From NCBI GenBank assembly GCA_029564595.1, contig JAKQPS010000001.1:124001-188000 (forward strand): 64,000 bases of DNA. Reading direction: 5' to 3'. Source of the DNA: a bacterium (GTDB taxonomy: Bacteria; UBP15; UBA6099). Numbering within the stretch: position 1 is the stretch's first letter; every line of letters begins with the position of its first letter. The notes beneath the pieces are model-generated. The model was not told the DNA's origin. It was given only the letters and a program-made list of their open reading frames with translations, and did not search any database. The position numbers and the translations under genes were made by a program. Shown one piece after another: positions 1 through 8,051 of the stretch.

Positions 1-378
1 CGCTTTTGTTATCTCCGCGCTGTCTGCGGTGATGTTGCGCTTCTTCGCTTCCTGAAGGAACAACTCTTGGCTGACGAAGATGTCTACGGCTTGGGTTCTC
101 AGAAAGAGATCCGCGACATAGTTGTTCATGCGCTGCCCGGTCTGAGCTTCGTAGTTTTGCTTGAACTGAATGTACTTGTAGTTGTATATCTCGGAAGGCA
201 CGTCCACTCCGTCAATGCGCATCGTGTTAGCCAAAGGTTTTGCGTCTTTGCGCGACTGGTCGGGTTTCAGGCCGGGGGCGAAAGCTCCATAGGTGAAGAA
301 CACCCCGAAGATAAGGAATATCCCGAGGAACGCCCAGACGATGATAGATGTGTTCTTTCTCAAATAGGAAATAATCAT
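1..378 (-). CDS. PpiD/SurA-N-like periplasmic folding factor, N-terminal part
   Basis: The C-terminal end lies outside the window; 126 codons are visible. The start ATG at 378 follows a good AGGAG site. Residues 1-10 are short and basic, then a single hydrophobic segment (about 12-32) anchors the protein in the inner membrane. After that comes a hydrophilic region with 'MRIDGVDVP' and a helical stretch 'QELFLQEAKKRNITADS', the pattern of SurA_N/PpiD N-terminal chaperone modules ('G..I...e.......q..l..eA...gi.vsd.ei'). By family knowledge this would be a membrane-anchored periplasmic chaperone, often with a parvulin PPIase domain; that domain is not visible here. It follows the exported protein at 444-1259 on the same strand with a 65 bp gap. 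Confidence 0.7.
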   Translation of the reverse strand, partial: MIISYLRKNTSIIVWAFLGIFLIFGVFFTYGAFAPGLKPDQSRKDAKPLANTMRIDGVDVPSEIYNYKYIQFKQNYEAQTGQRMNNYVADLFLRTQAVDIFVSQELFLQEAKKRNITADSAEITKA

Positions 379-443
379 TCCGCACACTCCTTTAAGGATA
401 AAGGCCGCGGGTCGCGCGGCGGTATTATGACAGCCTCTGCTTG

Positions 444-1259
444 TTATTTCTTTTTAAAACTCGGGACGGCGGTCAGCGCTTTCCCGTCTTGCGCGCCCGG
501 CGCGAAATCCCGCCATTCAATAGTTCTTTTAAATAGAAAATCCTTGCCTTTTTTCACATACAGATCCTGTCTTGTCAGCATGACGGGACTGCCTGAGAAG
601 TAGTTCACGGTGCGGCTCAGTTCTCCTGTCACCTGCATCACGTGAGAGCCTGTCGCAGGAAGGAACTCGAAGACGACTTCGTTCTGAGCCTTCGAGCCTT
701 CGACGTGGGCGCTGACTGAGCCGGCTCCATCTATCGAAGCGCGCAGGTTTTTCAGAAACATCCTGTAGTCCGCTCCCGGAATATCCCTCACTCTCGGTTC
801 GCTCTGTGGCAGGGTGGTAAGCCCGGCCGGCTTATAAACATAATATTTATAATCTCCGGCTTTAGCGTCTTTTTTATGAACAACTACTGTGTTTTGGTGG
901 TGCCCGCGCAGAGCTTCAAGCCTCATGAGCCAGCCGTCTTCTTTTTCGACGTATTTCATCGTGAACTCGTTGCGCAGCGCTTCTCGCTTTTCATCGTCGA
1001 GTTTTTTTGCGGGTTGAAGCGGTTGAATCAGGCTGAAACTAAGCGAGTATTCCTTAACCGGCTCCACGTAAGCGAGGATGGAATCCAAGAATTCGGCGGG
1101 GGAGGGCGGTTTGGGCGCAGGCTGTTCCGCGGCGGCCTGAGCGGGCTGTTCTTCGGCTGATGTGACCGCGGGCGCAGGGGCGGCCGGGCTTTGAGCGAGC
1201 GCGGCCCCGAAGGATGCGAATAGAATTGAAGCGATTATTGCGGCAAATAGCTTTTTCAT
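444..1259 (-). CDS. Exported protein of unknown function, Pro/Ala-rich linker
   Basis: 271 residues. A clear Sec signal peptide (MKKLFAAI... to about residue 22, cleavage after 'GAALA') is followed by a Pro/Ala/Glu-rich linker to about residue 55. The remaining ~215 residues alternate beta-type stretches with sequences such as 'GWLMRLEALRGHH' and 'YKYYVYKPAGL', reminiscent of LolA-like or DUF1571-type exported proteins. I do not recognise the family firmly. It lies 16 bp downstream of ruvB on the same strand and upstream of a periplasmic folding factor, so an envelope role is likely. No obvious Shine-Dalgarno precedes the ATG, which suggests coupling to ruvB translation. Confidence 0.75.
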   Translation of the reverse strand: MKKLFAAIIASILFASFGAALAQSPAAPAPAVTSAEEQPAQAAAEQPAPKPPSPAEFLDSILAYVEPVKEYSLSFSLIQPLQPAKKLDDEKREALRNEFTMKYVEKEDGWLMRLEALRGHHQNTVVVHKKDAKAGDYKYYVYKPAGLTTLPQSEPRVRDIPGADYRMFLKNLRASIDGAGSVSAHVEGSKAQNEVVFEFLPATGSHVMQVTGELSRTVNYFSGSPVMLTRQDLYVKKGKDFLFKRTIEWRDFAPGAQDGKALTAVPSFKKK

Positions 1260-1275
1260 AAAACGTGTCGGCGGC

Positions 1276-2319
1276 CTATTCTTTCCAGAGATCGGCCTGC
1301 CGGTTCTCCCTTCCCGGTTTGATATTGAGATGCTGGTAGGCGAGGTCTGTTGCGACGCGGCCTCTCGGCGTTCGCTGTATGAAGCCGAGTTTCGCCAGAT
1401 AAGGCTCGTAAACGTCGTTTATGGTGTCCTGTTCCTCGCTGACTACGGCGGCAAGCGTGTCGAGTCCTACTGGGCCGCCTTTGAATTTTTTTATTATCGC
1501 CTCAAGGATGAGGCGGTCCATTTTTTCGAGTCCGACGGAATCGACTTCGAGCATGGATAGCCCCTCGGCGGCTAGAGATGGAGTGATAGCGCCGTCGCCT
1601 TTGACCTGAGCGTAGTCGCGCACCCGTTTGAGCAGCCGGTTGGCAACGCGCGGCGTGCCTCTGGAGCGTTTGGCAAGCTCTTTGGCCGCTTCTATTTCGA
1701 TAGTTATGCCGAGCACGCCCGCCGCTCTTAAAATGATTTCCGTCAGGTCCCGCTCCTCGTAAAAATCCATGCGGTGGGCGATGCCGAAGCGGTCGCGGAG
1801 AGGGGATGTCAGGAGAGCGGCGCGTGTGGTCGCTCCCACAAGAGTGAAGCGCGGAAGGTCGAGCTTGATGGAGCGGGCGCTGGGTCCTTCTCCGATTATT
1901 ATGTCGAGCTTGTAGTCTTCGAGAGCGGGATACAGCGTTTCTTCGACTACTCTATTCAGGCGGTGCACTTCGTCGATGAAGAGGACTTCTCTGTCCGCGA
2001 GGTTGGTGAGAATGGCGGCGAGATCGCCCGCGCGCTCAATGGCCGGGCCGGAAGTCGATCTGACGTTTACGCCGAGTTCGGCGGCGATTATGTTTGCGAG
2101 GGTGGTTTTTCCGAGTCCGGGCGGGCCGTGAAGCAACACGTGGTCCAAAGGCTCGCCCCGTTCGAGGGCGGCTTTGATGGATATCTCCAGATTCTCTTTT
2201 ACCCGATCCTGTCCTATGTATTCGGCCAGCCTCGACGGTCGAAGCGAGTTCTCCGACTTCTTTTCGTCGTCGGCGGGTCTACCCGATACAATGCGGTCCG
2301 GCCTGTCCGATTCTCTCAT
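1276..2319 (-). CDS. ruvB: Holliday junction branch migration helicase RuvB
   Basis: 347 residues, the normal length. RuvB is the AAA+ hexameric motor that, with RuvA, drives branch migration of Holliday junctions in the cytoplasm. Visible marks are the N-terminal '[13 protein letters not shown]' segment, Walker A '[14 protein letters not shown]', Walker B '[10 protein letters not shown]', sensor '[20 protein letters not shown]', and the C-terminal winged-helix ending in '[13 protein letters not shown]'. It sits 6 bp after argF on the same strand, an unusual partner; ruvA and ruvC are not in the window. Confidence 0.97.
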   Translation of the reverse strand: MRESDRPDRIVSGRPADDEKKSENSLRPSRLAEYIGQDRVKENLEISIKAALERGEPLDHVLLHGPPGLGKTTLANIIAAELGVNVRSTSGPAIERAGDLAAILTNLADREVLFIDEVHRLNRVVEETLYPALEDYKLDIIIGEGPSARSIKLDLPRFTLVGATTRAALLTSPLRDRFGIAHRMDFYEERDLTEIILRAAGVLGITIEIEAAKELAKRSRGTPRVANRLLKRVRDYAQVKGDGAITPSLAAEGLSMLEVDSVGLEKMDRLILEAIIKKFKGGPVGLDTLAAVVSEEQDTINDVYEPYLAKLGFIQRTPRGRVATDLAYQHLNIKPGRENRQADLWKE

Positions 2320-2325
2320 TTTATG

Positions 2326-3273
2326 TTATTCGCCAATAAGCAGCGCCATTACGGCTTTCTGCGCGTGAAGCCTGTTCTCGGCCTGATCTATCACTATGGA
2401 GCGGTCCCCGTCCATGACGTCGGGGTGGACTTCTTCGCCTCTGTGAGCCGGCATATCGTGCATGAAAAGCGCGCCGTGCGCCGCCAGCGACATCAATTTC
2501 GGCGTCACCTCGTATCCGGCGAACGCCTTTTTCCTTCGTTCAGTCTCTCCCTCGTCTCCCATGCTAATCCAGACATCGGTGTAAACGATGTCCGCGCCCC
2601 TTACGGCGTCCTCAGGATTCTTGAATACCTCTATCCTCGCCCCGCTCTTTTTTGCGTCCGCAAGGGCGGCGCTCATCACGTCCTGCGAAGGCCCGTAACT
2701 CTCCGGACACCCCAGCGACACGTCTATGCCCACTTTTGCCAGAACGACTGTGAGCGAAGAAGCGACGTTGTTTTCCGCGTCGCCGATGTACGCCACCTTG
2801 GTTTTTACACCCCGGCCCCTGTGTTCGTAGATGGTCAACAGGTCGGCGAGCGCTTGGCAGGGATGCGCCTTGTCGCATAGCGCGTTGATAACCGGAGCCC
2901 CGCTGTGCTCCGCCATCTCTTTTACGTCCTCGTGGTTGTACGCGCGGTACACGATTCCGTGAATATATCGCGAAAGCACCCGGGCGGTGTCCATCAGAGG
3001 CTCTCCGCGCCCAGAGTGGGTGGAGCCGGAATTTATGAATATCGTCTGTCCGCCGAGTTGGTGAATCCCCACCTCGAACGAAACCCGAGTGCGGAGCGAC
3101 TGCTTTTCGAAGTAGAGGGCGATTGATTTCCCGGCAAGCGGCAGCCGGGCGTGGCGACCAGCGTCCTTCAACTCGCTTTTAAGCGCCGACGCTACGGATA
3201 TGATTTCCTGTATCTCAACCGCCGTGTAGTTCTTCAGGTCGATTAGGTCGCGGCCTTTAAGCGAGACTGTCAT
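2326..3273 (-). CDS. argF: Ornithine carbamoyltransferase (HCLP motif altered)
   Basis: 315 residues. It is expected to transfer a carbamoyl group from carbamoyl phosphate to ornithine, giving citrulline in arginine synthesis. The carbamoyl-phosphate motif reads 'SLRTR' (usually STRTR), 'HPCQALADLLTI' is standard, and the ornithine-side motif reads 'FMHDMPAHRGEEV' where most OTCases have HCLP, so the usual active-site Cys is Asp. The neighbours argC-J-D support the arginine assignment. Its start overlaps the argD stop by 4 bp (ATGA). The altered residues leave room for a different amino-acid acceptor such as an N-acylated ornithine. Confidence 0.9.
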   Translation of the reverse strand: MTVSLKGRDLIDLKNYTAVEIQEIISVASALKSELKDAGRHARLPLAGKSIALYFEKQSLRTRVSFEVGIHQLGGQTIFINSGSTHSGRGEPLMDTARVLSRYIHGIVYRAYNHEDVKEMAEHSGAPVINALCDKAHPCQALADLLTIYEHRGRGVKTKVAYIGDAENNVASSLTVVLAKVGIDVSLGCPESYGPSQDVMSAALADAKKSGARIEVFKNPEDAVRGADIVYTDVWISMGDEGETERRKKAFAGYEVTPKLMSLAAHGALFMHDMPAHRGEEVHPDVMDGDRSIVIDQAENRLHAQKAVMALLIGE

Positions 3274-4484
3274 TTTTCTTTCTCCGAGCTGGCGCGGGCG
3301 CGGAGGAACTCCTCCAGCAGCCTCGTGAACTCGCCGGCGTGTTTCTTTTCGATGATGAACGGCGGAAGTATCCTTATGATATTGCTTCTTATGGCGTTGA
3401 TTAGGACGCCGTTCTGCATAAAGAACGCCGCCGCGTCAGCCGCGATATCGTTTTCAAGCTCGACCGCGAGCATCAGTCCCTTGCCTCTGACTTCGCGTAT
3501 GCCGAGGCCGCTCCTGCGGAGTTTTTCCACATCGGCGGTTATCCGCTCGCCCGTAGTTTTTACGTTGACCAGCAGTTTCTTCTCTTCCACTTCGTCGAGG
3601 AACGCGTTTGCGGCAGCGCAGGCGACCGGGCCGCCCCCGAAAGTCGTGGCGTGCGCTCCCGGCGCGAATCCTTCGGCAAGTTTTCCACGCGCCATCATGA
3701 CTCCCAGCGGCAGGCCTCCGCCTATCGGTTTCGCCAGAGTCACCGCGTCAGGCCTGACGCGGTAATGCTCGAACGCGAACCATGTCCCAGTCCTGCCCAT
3801 TCCGCACTGCACCTCGTCGAATATCAGTTGAATCCCGTGTTTGTTACGGAGCGCGGCAAGCCCTCGCATGAATTTCGGGGATGCCGGATATATTCCCGCC
3901 TCGCCCTGCACCGGCTCAATCATGATGGCGGCTGTCTTTTTCGTTATCGCTTTCTCAACAGAATCGATGTCGTTGAAAATAGCGTGCTTGAATCCGGGAG
4001 CCAGCGGGTCGAATCCTTTTTTATACACGTCCTGTCCGGTGGCGGTCAGAGTCATCAGCGTTCGTCCGTGGAACGAGTTCTTGAAGCAGATTATTTCATG
4101 GCGTCCGTCATTGAGGACTTCAGAGTGGAATCTGCGGACAAGTTTGATGGCCGCCTCGTTAGCCTCGGCGCCGCTGTTGCAGAAGAAAGCCTTGTCCATG
4201 CCGGACAGGGAGGTCAGCCGTCCTGCCAGCCTGAGCATCGGCTCGGTGTAGTAAAGGTTCGATACGTGAGACAACCGGCGCGCCTGCGCGCTTATCGCCG
4301 CCGCCACGCGTTTGTTGCAGTGGCCCAGCGCATTCACCGCAAGCCCTGTCACGAAATCCAGATAGCGGTTCCCGGAATCGTCGTATACGTATACGCCGGC
4401 GCCGCGGTCGAGCATAAGCGGCGTCCGCCGGTACGTTTGAAACACATGTTTTTTGTCCAACTCAGATGCTTCCGAGAATTTCAA
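3270..4484 (-). CDS. argD: Acetylornithine aminotransferase
   Basis: 404 residues. A PLP-dependent class III aminotransferase, converting N-acetylglutamate semialdehyde to N-acetylornithine. Visible marks: N-terminal 'VYVYDDSGNRYLDFVTGLAVNALGH', cofactor-binding 'NSGAEANEAAIKLVR' and 'FHGRT', and the lysine region 'LIFDEVQCGMGRTG' followed by 'LAKPIGGGLPLG', whose Lys carries PLP. It lies 12 bp after argJ and overlaps argF by 4 bp, so it is an internal gene of the arginine operon. Some family members also act on succinyl-diaminopimelate; context favours arginine. Confidence 0.95.
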   Translation of the reverse strand: MKFSEASELDKKHVFQTYRRTPLMLDRGAGVYVYDDSGNRYLDFVTGLAVNALGHCNKRVAAAISAQARRLSHVSNLYYTEPMLRLAGRLTSLSGMDKAFFCNSGAEANEAAIKLVRRFHSEVLNDGRHEIICFKNSFHGRTLMTLTATGQDVYKKGFDPLAPGFKHAIFNDIDSVEKAITKKTAAIMIEPVQGEAGIYPASPKFMRGLAALRNKHGIQLIFDEVQCGMGRTGTWFAFEHYRVRPDAVTLAKPIGGGLPLGVMMARGKLAEGFAPGAHATTFGGGPVACAAANAFLDEVEEKKLLVNVKTTGERITADVEKLRRSGLGIREVRGKGLMLAVELENDIAADAAAFFMQNGVLINAIRSNIIRILPPFIIEKKHAGEFTRLLEEFLRARASSEKEK

Positions 4485-4496
4485 AATCCGCTCCCG

Positions 4497-5735
4497 TCAC
4501 GTCGTATATTCGGCGTTAATCTTAACATAGTCGTAAGATAAATCACAAGACCAGAAGCGGGCTGAAGAGCGACCCGCGCCGGCGTCCAGCTTTATTGTCA
4601 CTTCTTTGCCCTTGAAAATGCTGTCCGGGGCCTCGGCAATCCGGCCCTTGTCGTACACCCTGAGACCGTCGATGTCCAGCCGCGCTTTTGCCGGGTCGAG
4701 CGCTGCTCCGCTTGTGGCCGCCGCTGAAACGATTCTTCCCCAGTTGGGGTCGCCTCCGAAGATGGCGGTTTTGACAAGCAGCGACTCCGCGATCCCTCGC
4801 GCCATCCGCCTCGCGTCCGCTTCCGACGCCGCTCCGACTATCTCAATGGACACCAGTTTTGTGGCTCCTTCGCCGTCTCTTGCGATTTCCCGCGCGAGCG
4901 CTCCGGCGACAAGACAGAGCGCTTCTCTGAATCTCTCGCGTCCGCCAGCGTCTTTCGCGTCCAGCTTCACCCCGCTCATTCCGTTTGCCATTACCAGCGC
5001 AGTGTCGTTCGGACTCATGTCGCCGTCGACCGACACCGAATTGAACGTGTCGTCCACGCAGTCCGCCGCCACCGAGCGCAGCATCGAAAACGGGATGTCG
5101 ATGTCGGTGAAAATGAAGGCGAACATCGTTGCCATGTTGGGAGCGATCATCCCGGAGCCTTTCGCGACTCCGCCAATGTGATATTTTTTTCCGCCTTGTT
5201 TGACGGAGACCGCGAACATTTTTTCTCGCGTGTCAGTGGTGAGGATGGCGCGCGCGGCTGAGAGCGCTCCTTCTTTTGAAAGCGCCGCCACGAGAGAGTC
5301 CAGACCGCCGCTTATCAGGTCTACTGGCAGCGGACGCCCGATTACTCCGGTCGAGCAGAACAGAGACATCTCCGGCGGAACCCCAAGCTTGGAGGCGAGA
5401 GCGGCGGCCACCGCGAGGTTGTCCCTCTCTCCCTTTTCGCCGGTGGCGCAGTTCGCGTTCTTGCTGTTAACCAGTAGCGCGCGGCATCTGTTCCGACTGG
5501 CCTTGAGTGTTTCTCTGAAGACGGGGATGTGAGCTCCGAGGAGTTTATTTGTGGTGAAGAACGCGGCGGTTTTGCAGGGTTGTTCCGACACGAAGAGGGC
5601 GCAGTCCGGCGCGCCGTTCGGTTTCAGGCCGATGTGAGCGCCCGCGCAGGCTATTCCCTCCACCGCGCACGGCCCTCCGTCTACCGCCTCAAGATATGAT
5701 TTCCGCGCAACTTCGCTATTGAACGCTTCCGTCAT
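4497..5735 (-). CDS. argJ: Glutamate N-acetyltransferase / amino-acid acetyltransferase ArgJ
   Basis: 412 residues. ArgJ recycles the acetyl group from N-acetylornithine to glutamate; bifunctional forms also use acetyl-CoA. The self-cleavage site is visible as 'KGSGMIAPNMATM' (Thr after Ala is the nucleophile that starts the beta chain), with 'GDMSPNDTALVMANG' and 'FGGDPNWGRI' later on. An oxyanion-hole motif 'STGVIGRPLP' lies upstream. It is separated from argC by only 3 bp. argB (acetylglutamate kinase), which often sits next in such operons, is absent here and must be elsewhere. Confidence 0.96.
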   Translation of the reverse strand: MTEAFNSEVARKSYLEAVDGGPCAVEGIACAGAHIGLKPNGAPDCALFVSEQPCKTAAFFTTNKLLGAHIPVFRETLKASRNRCRALLVNSKNANCATGEKGERDNLAVAAALASKLGVPPEMSLFCSTGVIGRPLPVDLISGGLDSLVAALSKEGALSAARAILTTDTREKMFAVSVKQGGKKYHIGGVAKGSGMIAPNMATMFAFIFTDIDIPFSMLRSVAADCVDDTFNSVSVDGDMSPNDTALVMANGMSGVKLDAKDAGGRERFREALCLVAGALAREIARDGEGATKLVSIEIVGAASEADARRMARGIAESLLVKTAIFGGDPNWGRIVSAAATSGAALDPAKARLDIDGLRVYDKGRIAEAPDSIFKGKEVTIKLDAGAGRSSARFWSCDLSYDYVKINAEYTT

Positions 5736-5738
5736 TTC

Positions 5739-6797
5739 TCACGGCATCCACGGCGCGGCGAGCAGCCCGGATGTCTCTTCCAGACCGAACACTATGTTCA
5801 TGTTCTGAATCGCCTGTCCCGCGGCTCCTTTGATAAGATTGTCAATCGCCGACACTATTTTAAGAATTCGCTGTTCGGAATCGTAGAAAACATTCATAAG
5901 GCAGACGTTCGTTCCGACAACCTGTTTGACCGACGGTATGCGTCCCGGCGCGGCCACCACCGCGAACGGCTCTCCGGGGTAGAAGCTTTCGTATGTTTCG
6001 CGTATCTCTTTCTCTGAGATGCCGCCTTCGAGGGGAACGCATATCGTGGTAAGTATTCCGCGCGACACCGGTATCAGGTGCGGCGTGAAAGTCAGCCTCG
6101 GAACTTGTTCGAGCGCGGCCGCGGTCTCCTGCAACATCTCCGAGGTGTGCCGGTGGCCCACCATGCCATAAGGCGCGAACTCGTTGGTCGCCTCGCAGAA
6201 AAGCAGGTGCGGCTTCAAGCTGCGTCCCGCTCCTGAATATCCTGATTTCGAATCGATTATAATCGGCCCCGCAACATAGCTCTTGATTTTCGACAGCGGA
6301 CGAGTCGCGAGCGCCACGCTTGTCGGATAACATCCGGGGTTAGCCACCAGCCGCGCGCCTTGGATTTTTTCCCTGTAAACTTCGCAAAGCCCATAAACGG
6401 CCGTCTTCAGCAACTCAGGTTTCGGATGTTCGTAGCTATACCATTTTTCATAGTCTGCCGGATTGTAGAGTCTGAAGTCCGCGCTGATGTCGATGACGAC
6501 GGCGGTCTCCAACAGGGCTTCGACTATGTCGTAAGACTTGCCGTGGGGCAGGGCGAGGAAGAAAACATCGGCGTCTTTGAAATCCGGAGCGGCGGAGTGG
6601 GGCGAGTATTTCAGCCCGCGCGGCGCGAGCGTCTGTGGAAACGTCTCGGACACTGATTTTCCATTGTAAGTGTTAGACGTGGCAAAAACGACCTCGGCGT
6701 CCGGTCGCGTTGAGAGCAGCCTCAGAACTTCAAGGCCCGCGTATCCGGAGGCTCCGACCACGGCGCATCTGATTTTTTCAACTCTTGCCTCAGCCAT
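5739..6797 (-). CDS. argC: N-acetyl-gamma-glutamyl-phosphate reductase
   Basis: 352 residues. NADPH-dependent reduction of N-acetylglutamyl phosphate in arginine synthesis. The N-terminal Rossmann motif 'CAVVGASGYAGLEVLRLL' and the active-site Cys in 'VANPGCYPTSVAL' are present, with 'GYSGAGRSLKPHL' and 'GHRHTSEM' typical of type-1 ArgC. It is the first gene of the argC-J-D-F-ruvB operon. The 194 bp upstream (6798-6991) separate it from rpsI and probably hold its promoter, but I see no convincing -35/-10 pair there. Confidence 0.96.
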   Translation of the reverse strand: MAEARVEKIRCAVVGASGYAGLEVLRLLSTRPDAEVVFATSNTYNGKSVSETFPQTLAPRGLKYSPHSAAPDFKDADVFFLALPHGKSYDIVEALLETAVVIDISADFRLYNPADYEKWYSYEHPKPELLKTAVYGLCEVYREKIQGARLVANPGCYPTSVALATRPLSKIKSYVAGPIIIDSKSGYSGAGRSLKPHLLFCEATNEFAPYGMVGHRHTSEMLQETAAALEQVPRLTFTPHLIPVSRGILTTICVPLEGGISEKEIRETYESFYPGEPFAVVAAPGRIPSVKQVVGTNVCLMNVFYDSEQRILKIVSAIDNLIKGAAGQAIQNMNIVFGLEETSGLLAAPWMP

Positions 6798-6991
6798 CGG
6801 TTATCATCGCCTTTCGACCGAAAATCTGAAATCGCGAATTGAATTCAGCGGTCTCCAAAACACAATCGGGAGCCGGCTGAATATAAAAGCTGAACCAGCG
6901 AACCGGCTTGATGAAATCGTAATGTCTCCTGAATGCCGGGAGCCTGAGAGTGACAGGAAAGCCGGTGTCCGCGCGCGAAGCGCGGGGCGCG

Positions 6992-7390
6992 TCAGCGTTT
7001 CGAGAACTGGAAACGTTTGCGAGCGCCGGGCTGCCCGTATTTCTTGCGTTCTTTCATTCTCGGGTCGCGGGTGAGGTGTCCGTATTGGCGGAGCCTCTTG
7101 CGGAGTTCCTCGTTCATCTCCAGCAGCGCGCGGGCCACGCCGAGCCTGATGGCTCCAGCCTGCCCAGACACTCCGCCGCCGCATGTGACCGCTCTGACAT
7201 CCAACTGCCCTTCGAGAGCCGTGTCTTTCAGCGGCCCGAGAATCTCTTTTAGATGCGTTGCGCGGGGGAACCGTTCCTTAACGTCCTTGCCGTCGACGAT
7301 GAACCTTCCGCTGCCGGGCATGACCCATACTCTCGCCACAGCTTCTTTCCGCCGTCCGGTTCCGTAGAATTTCTTTATCGCTTCCGACAC
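6992..7390 (-). CDS. rpsI: 30S ribosomal protein S9
   Basis: 132 residues. S9 binds the head of the small subunit, and its C-terminal tail reaches the P-site tRNA. The tail 'KKYGQPGARKRFQFSKR' is typical, as are 'YGTGRRKEAVARVW' near the start and 'GGGVSGQAGAIRLGVARALL' in the middle. The start codon is GTG at 7390, supported by a strong GGGGGAA site just upstream. It is paired with rplM 14 bp upstream, the universal L13-S9 arrangement. Confidence 0.98.
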   Translation of the reverse strand: MSEAIKKFYGTGRRKEAVARVWVMPGSGRFIVDGKDVKERFPRATHLKEILGPLKDTALEGQLDVRAVTCGGGVSGQAGAIRLGVARALLEMNEELRKRLRQYGHLTRDPRMKERKKYGQPGARKRFQFSKR

Positions 7391-7404
7391 TTGTGTGTTC
7401 CCCC

Positions 7405-7839
7405 TTAATCGTTCAGATTCACTGTAATCGGTTTTTGTGACGCGTGAGGATGTTCCGTTCCTTTATAAACTTTCAGTCTTCGGATCATCACTCTGCCGAG
7501 TTTGTTGTGAGGCAGCATGCCCTCGACGGCCTTGCGGACCGCGAACTCGGGTTTTTCAGCCATAAGCTTCTTGTATTGAGTGGCTTTTATGCCGCCCGGA
7601 TATCCTGAGTGCGTGTAGTGATATTTATCCTCAAGCTTGTTGCCCGTCAGGGCCACCTTGTCGGCGTTGATGACGATTACGAAATCGCCCGTGTCCACCG
7701 CCGGGTGAAAGGTCGGCTTGTGTTTTCCTCTCAGGATTGTCGCCGCGCGCACGGCAAGCCTGCCGAGCACGAGTCCTTCCGCGTCGAAGATATAAAACTT
7801 CTTCTCCGCAGGCTCGCATTTTGGATACGTTGTTTTCAT
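7405..7839 (-). CDS. rplM: 50S ribosomal protein L13
   Basis: 144 residues, the normal length. L13 is an early assembly protein of the large subunit. Visible marks: 'DAEGLVLGRLAVRAATILRGK', 'VIVINADKVALTGNKLEDK', 'HSGYPGG' and 'VEGMLPHNKLGR'. It is the first gene of the rplM-rpsI operon and is driven by the promoter at 7904-7931, leaving a leader of about 60 nt. I see no obvious autoregulatory structure in that short leader. Confidence 0.98.
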   Translation of the reverse strand: MKTTYPKCEPAEKKFYIFDAEGLVLGRLAVRAATILRGKHKPTFHPAVDTGDFVIVINADKVALTGNKLEDKYHYTHSGYPGGIKATQYKKLMAEKPEFAVRKAVEGMLPHNKLGRVMIRRLKVYKGTEHPHASQKPITVNLND

Positions 7840-7903
7840 TTCCTTGTTCTCCGCTGCCGCCGTTTTGTTCTTGATCCCCGGCGCGCCCCTTTCAAAACAT
7901 CTT

Positions 7904-7931
7904 ATTATAGCAACAAAAACATCCCTGTCAA
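7904..7931 (-). promoter_or_regulatory. Sigma-70-type promoter of rplM-rpsI
   Basis: Read on the minus strand this is TTGACA, a 16 bp spacer, then TATAAT: both boxes match the consensus exactly. Transcription should start near 7897, about 58 nt before the rplM ATG. A near-perfect promoter fits a ribosomal-protein operon. Confidence 0.9.
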
Positions 7932-8015
7932 TTCATGTTTTTTTATTTATTCATCTCGCCCGCCGACCATTAAATATAGCAGATTTATATAGTTTTTCAA
8001 ATAAAAAATAATTCA

Positions 8016-8044
8016 TTGACTCTAAAAGTGTTTATTAATACATT
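8016..8044 (+). promoter_or_regulatory. Promoter placed for a leaderless start of the acyl-CoA synthetase gene
   Basis: TTGACT (8016-8021), a 17 bp spacer and TACATT (8039-8044) lie just before the ATG at 8052. With the usual 7 nt from -10 to +1, transcription would begin at or next to the A of the ATG. No Shine-Dalgarno is present upstream. The boxes are good (5/6 and 4/6); the leaderless reading is inference. Confidence 0.55.
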
Positions 8045-8051
8045 ATTTCCC

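Noticed and set aside
1774-2880. A 368-codon open frame on the plus strand, opposite ruvB and argF
   Set aside because: It lies entirely opposite two well-identified genes and has no recognisable domain; such frames are common in GC-rich DNA.
6945-6991. GC-rich hairpin after rpsI as a terminator
   Set aside because: The stem is good but no U-tract follows on the minus strand, so rho-independent termination is not supported.
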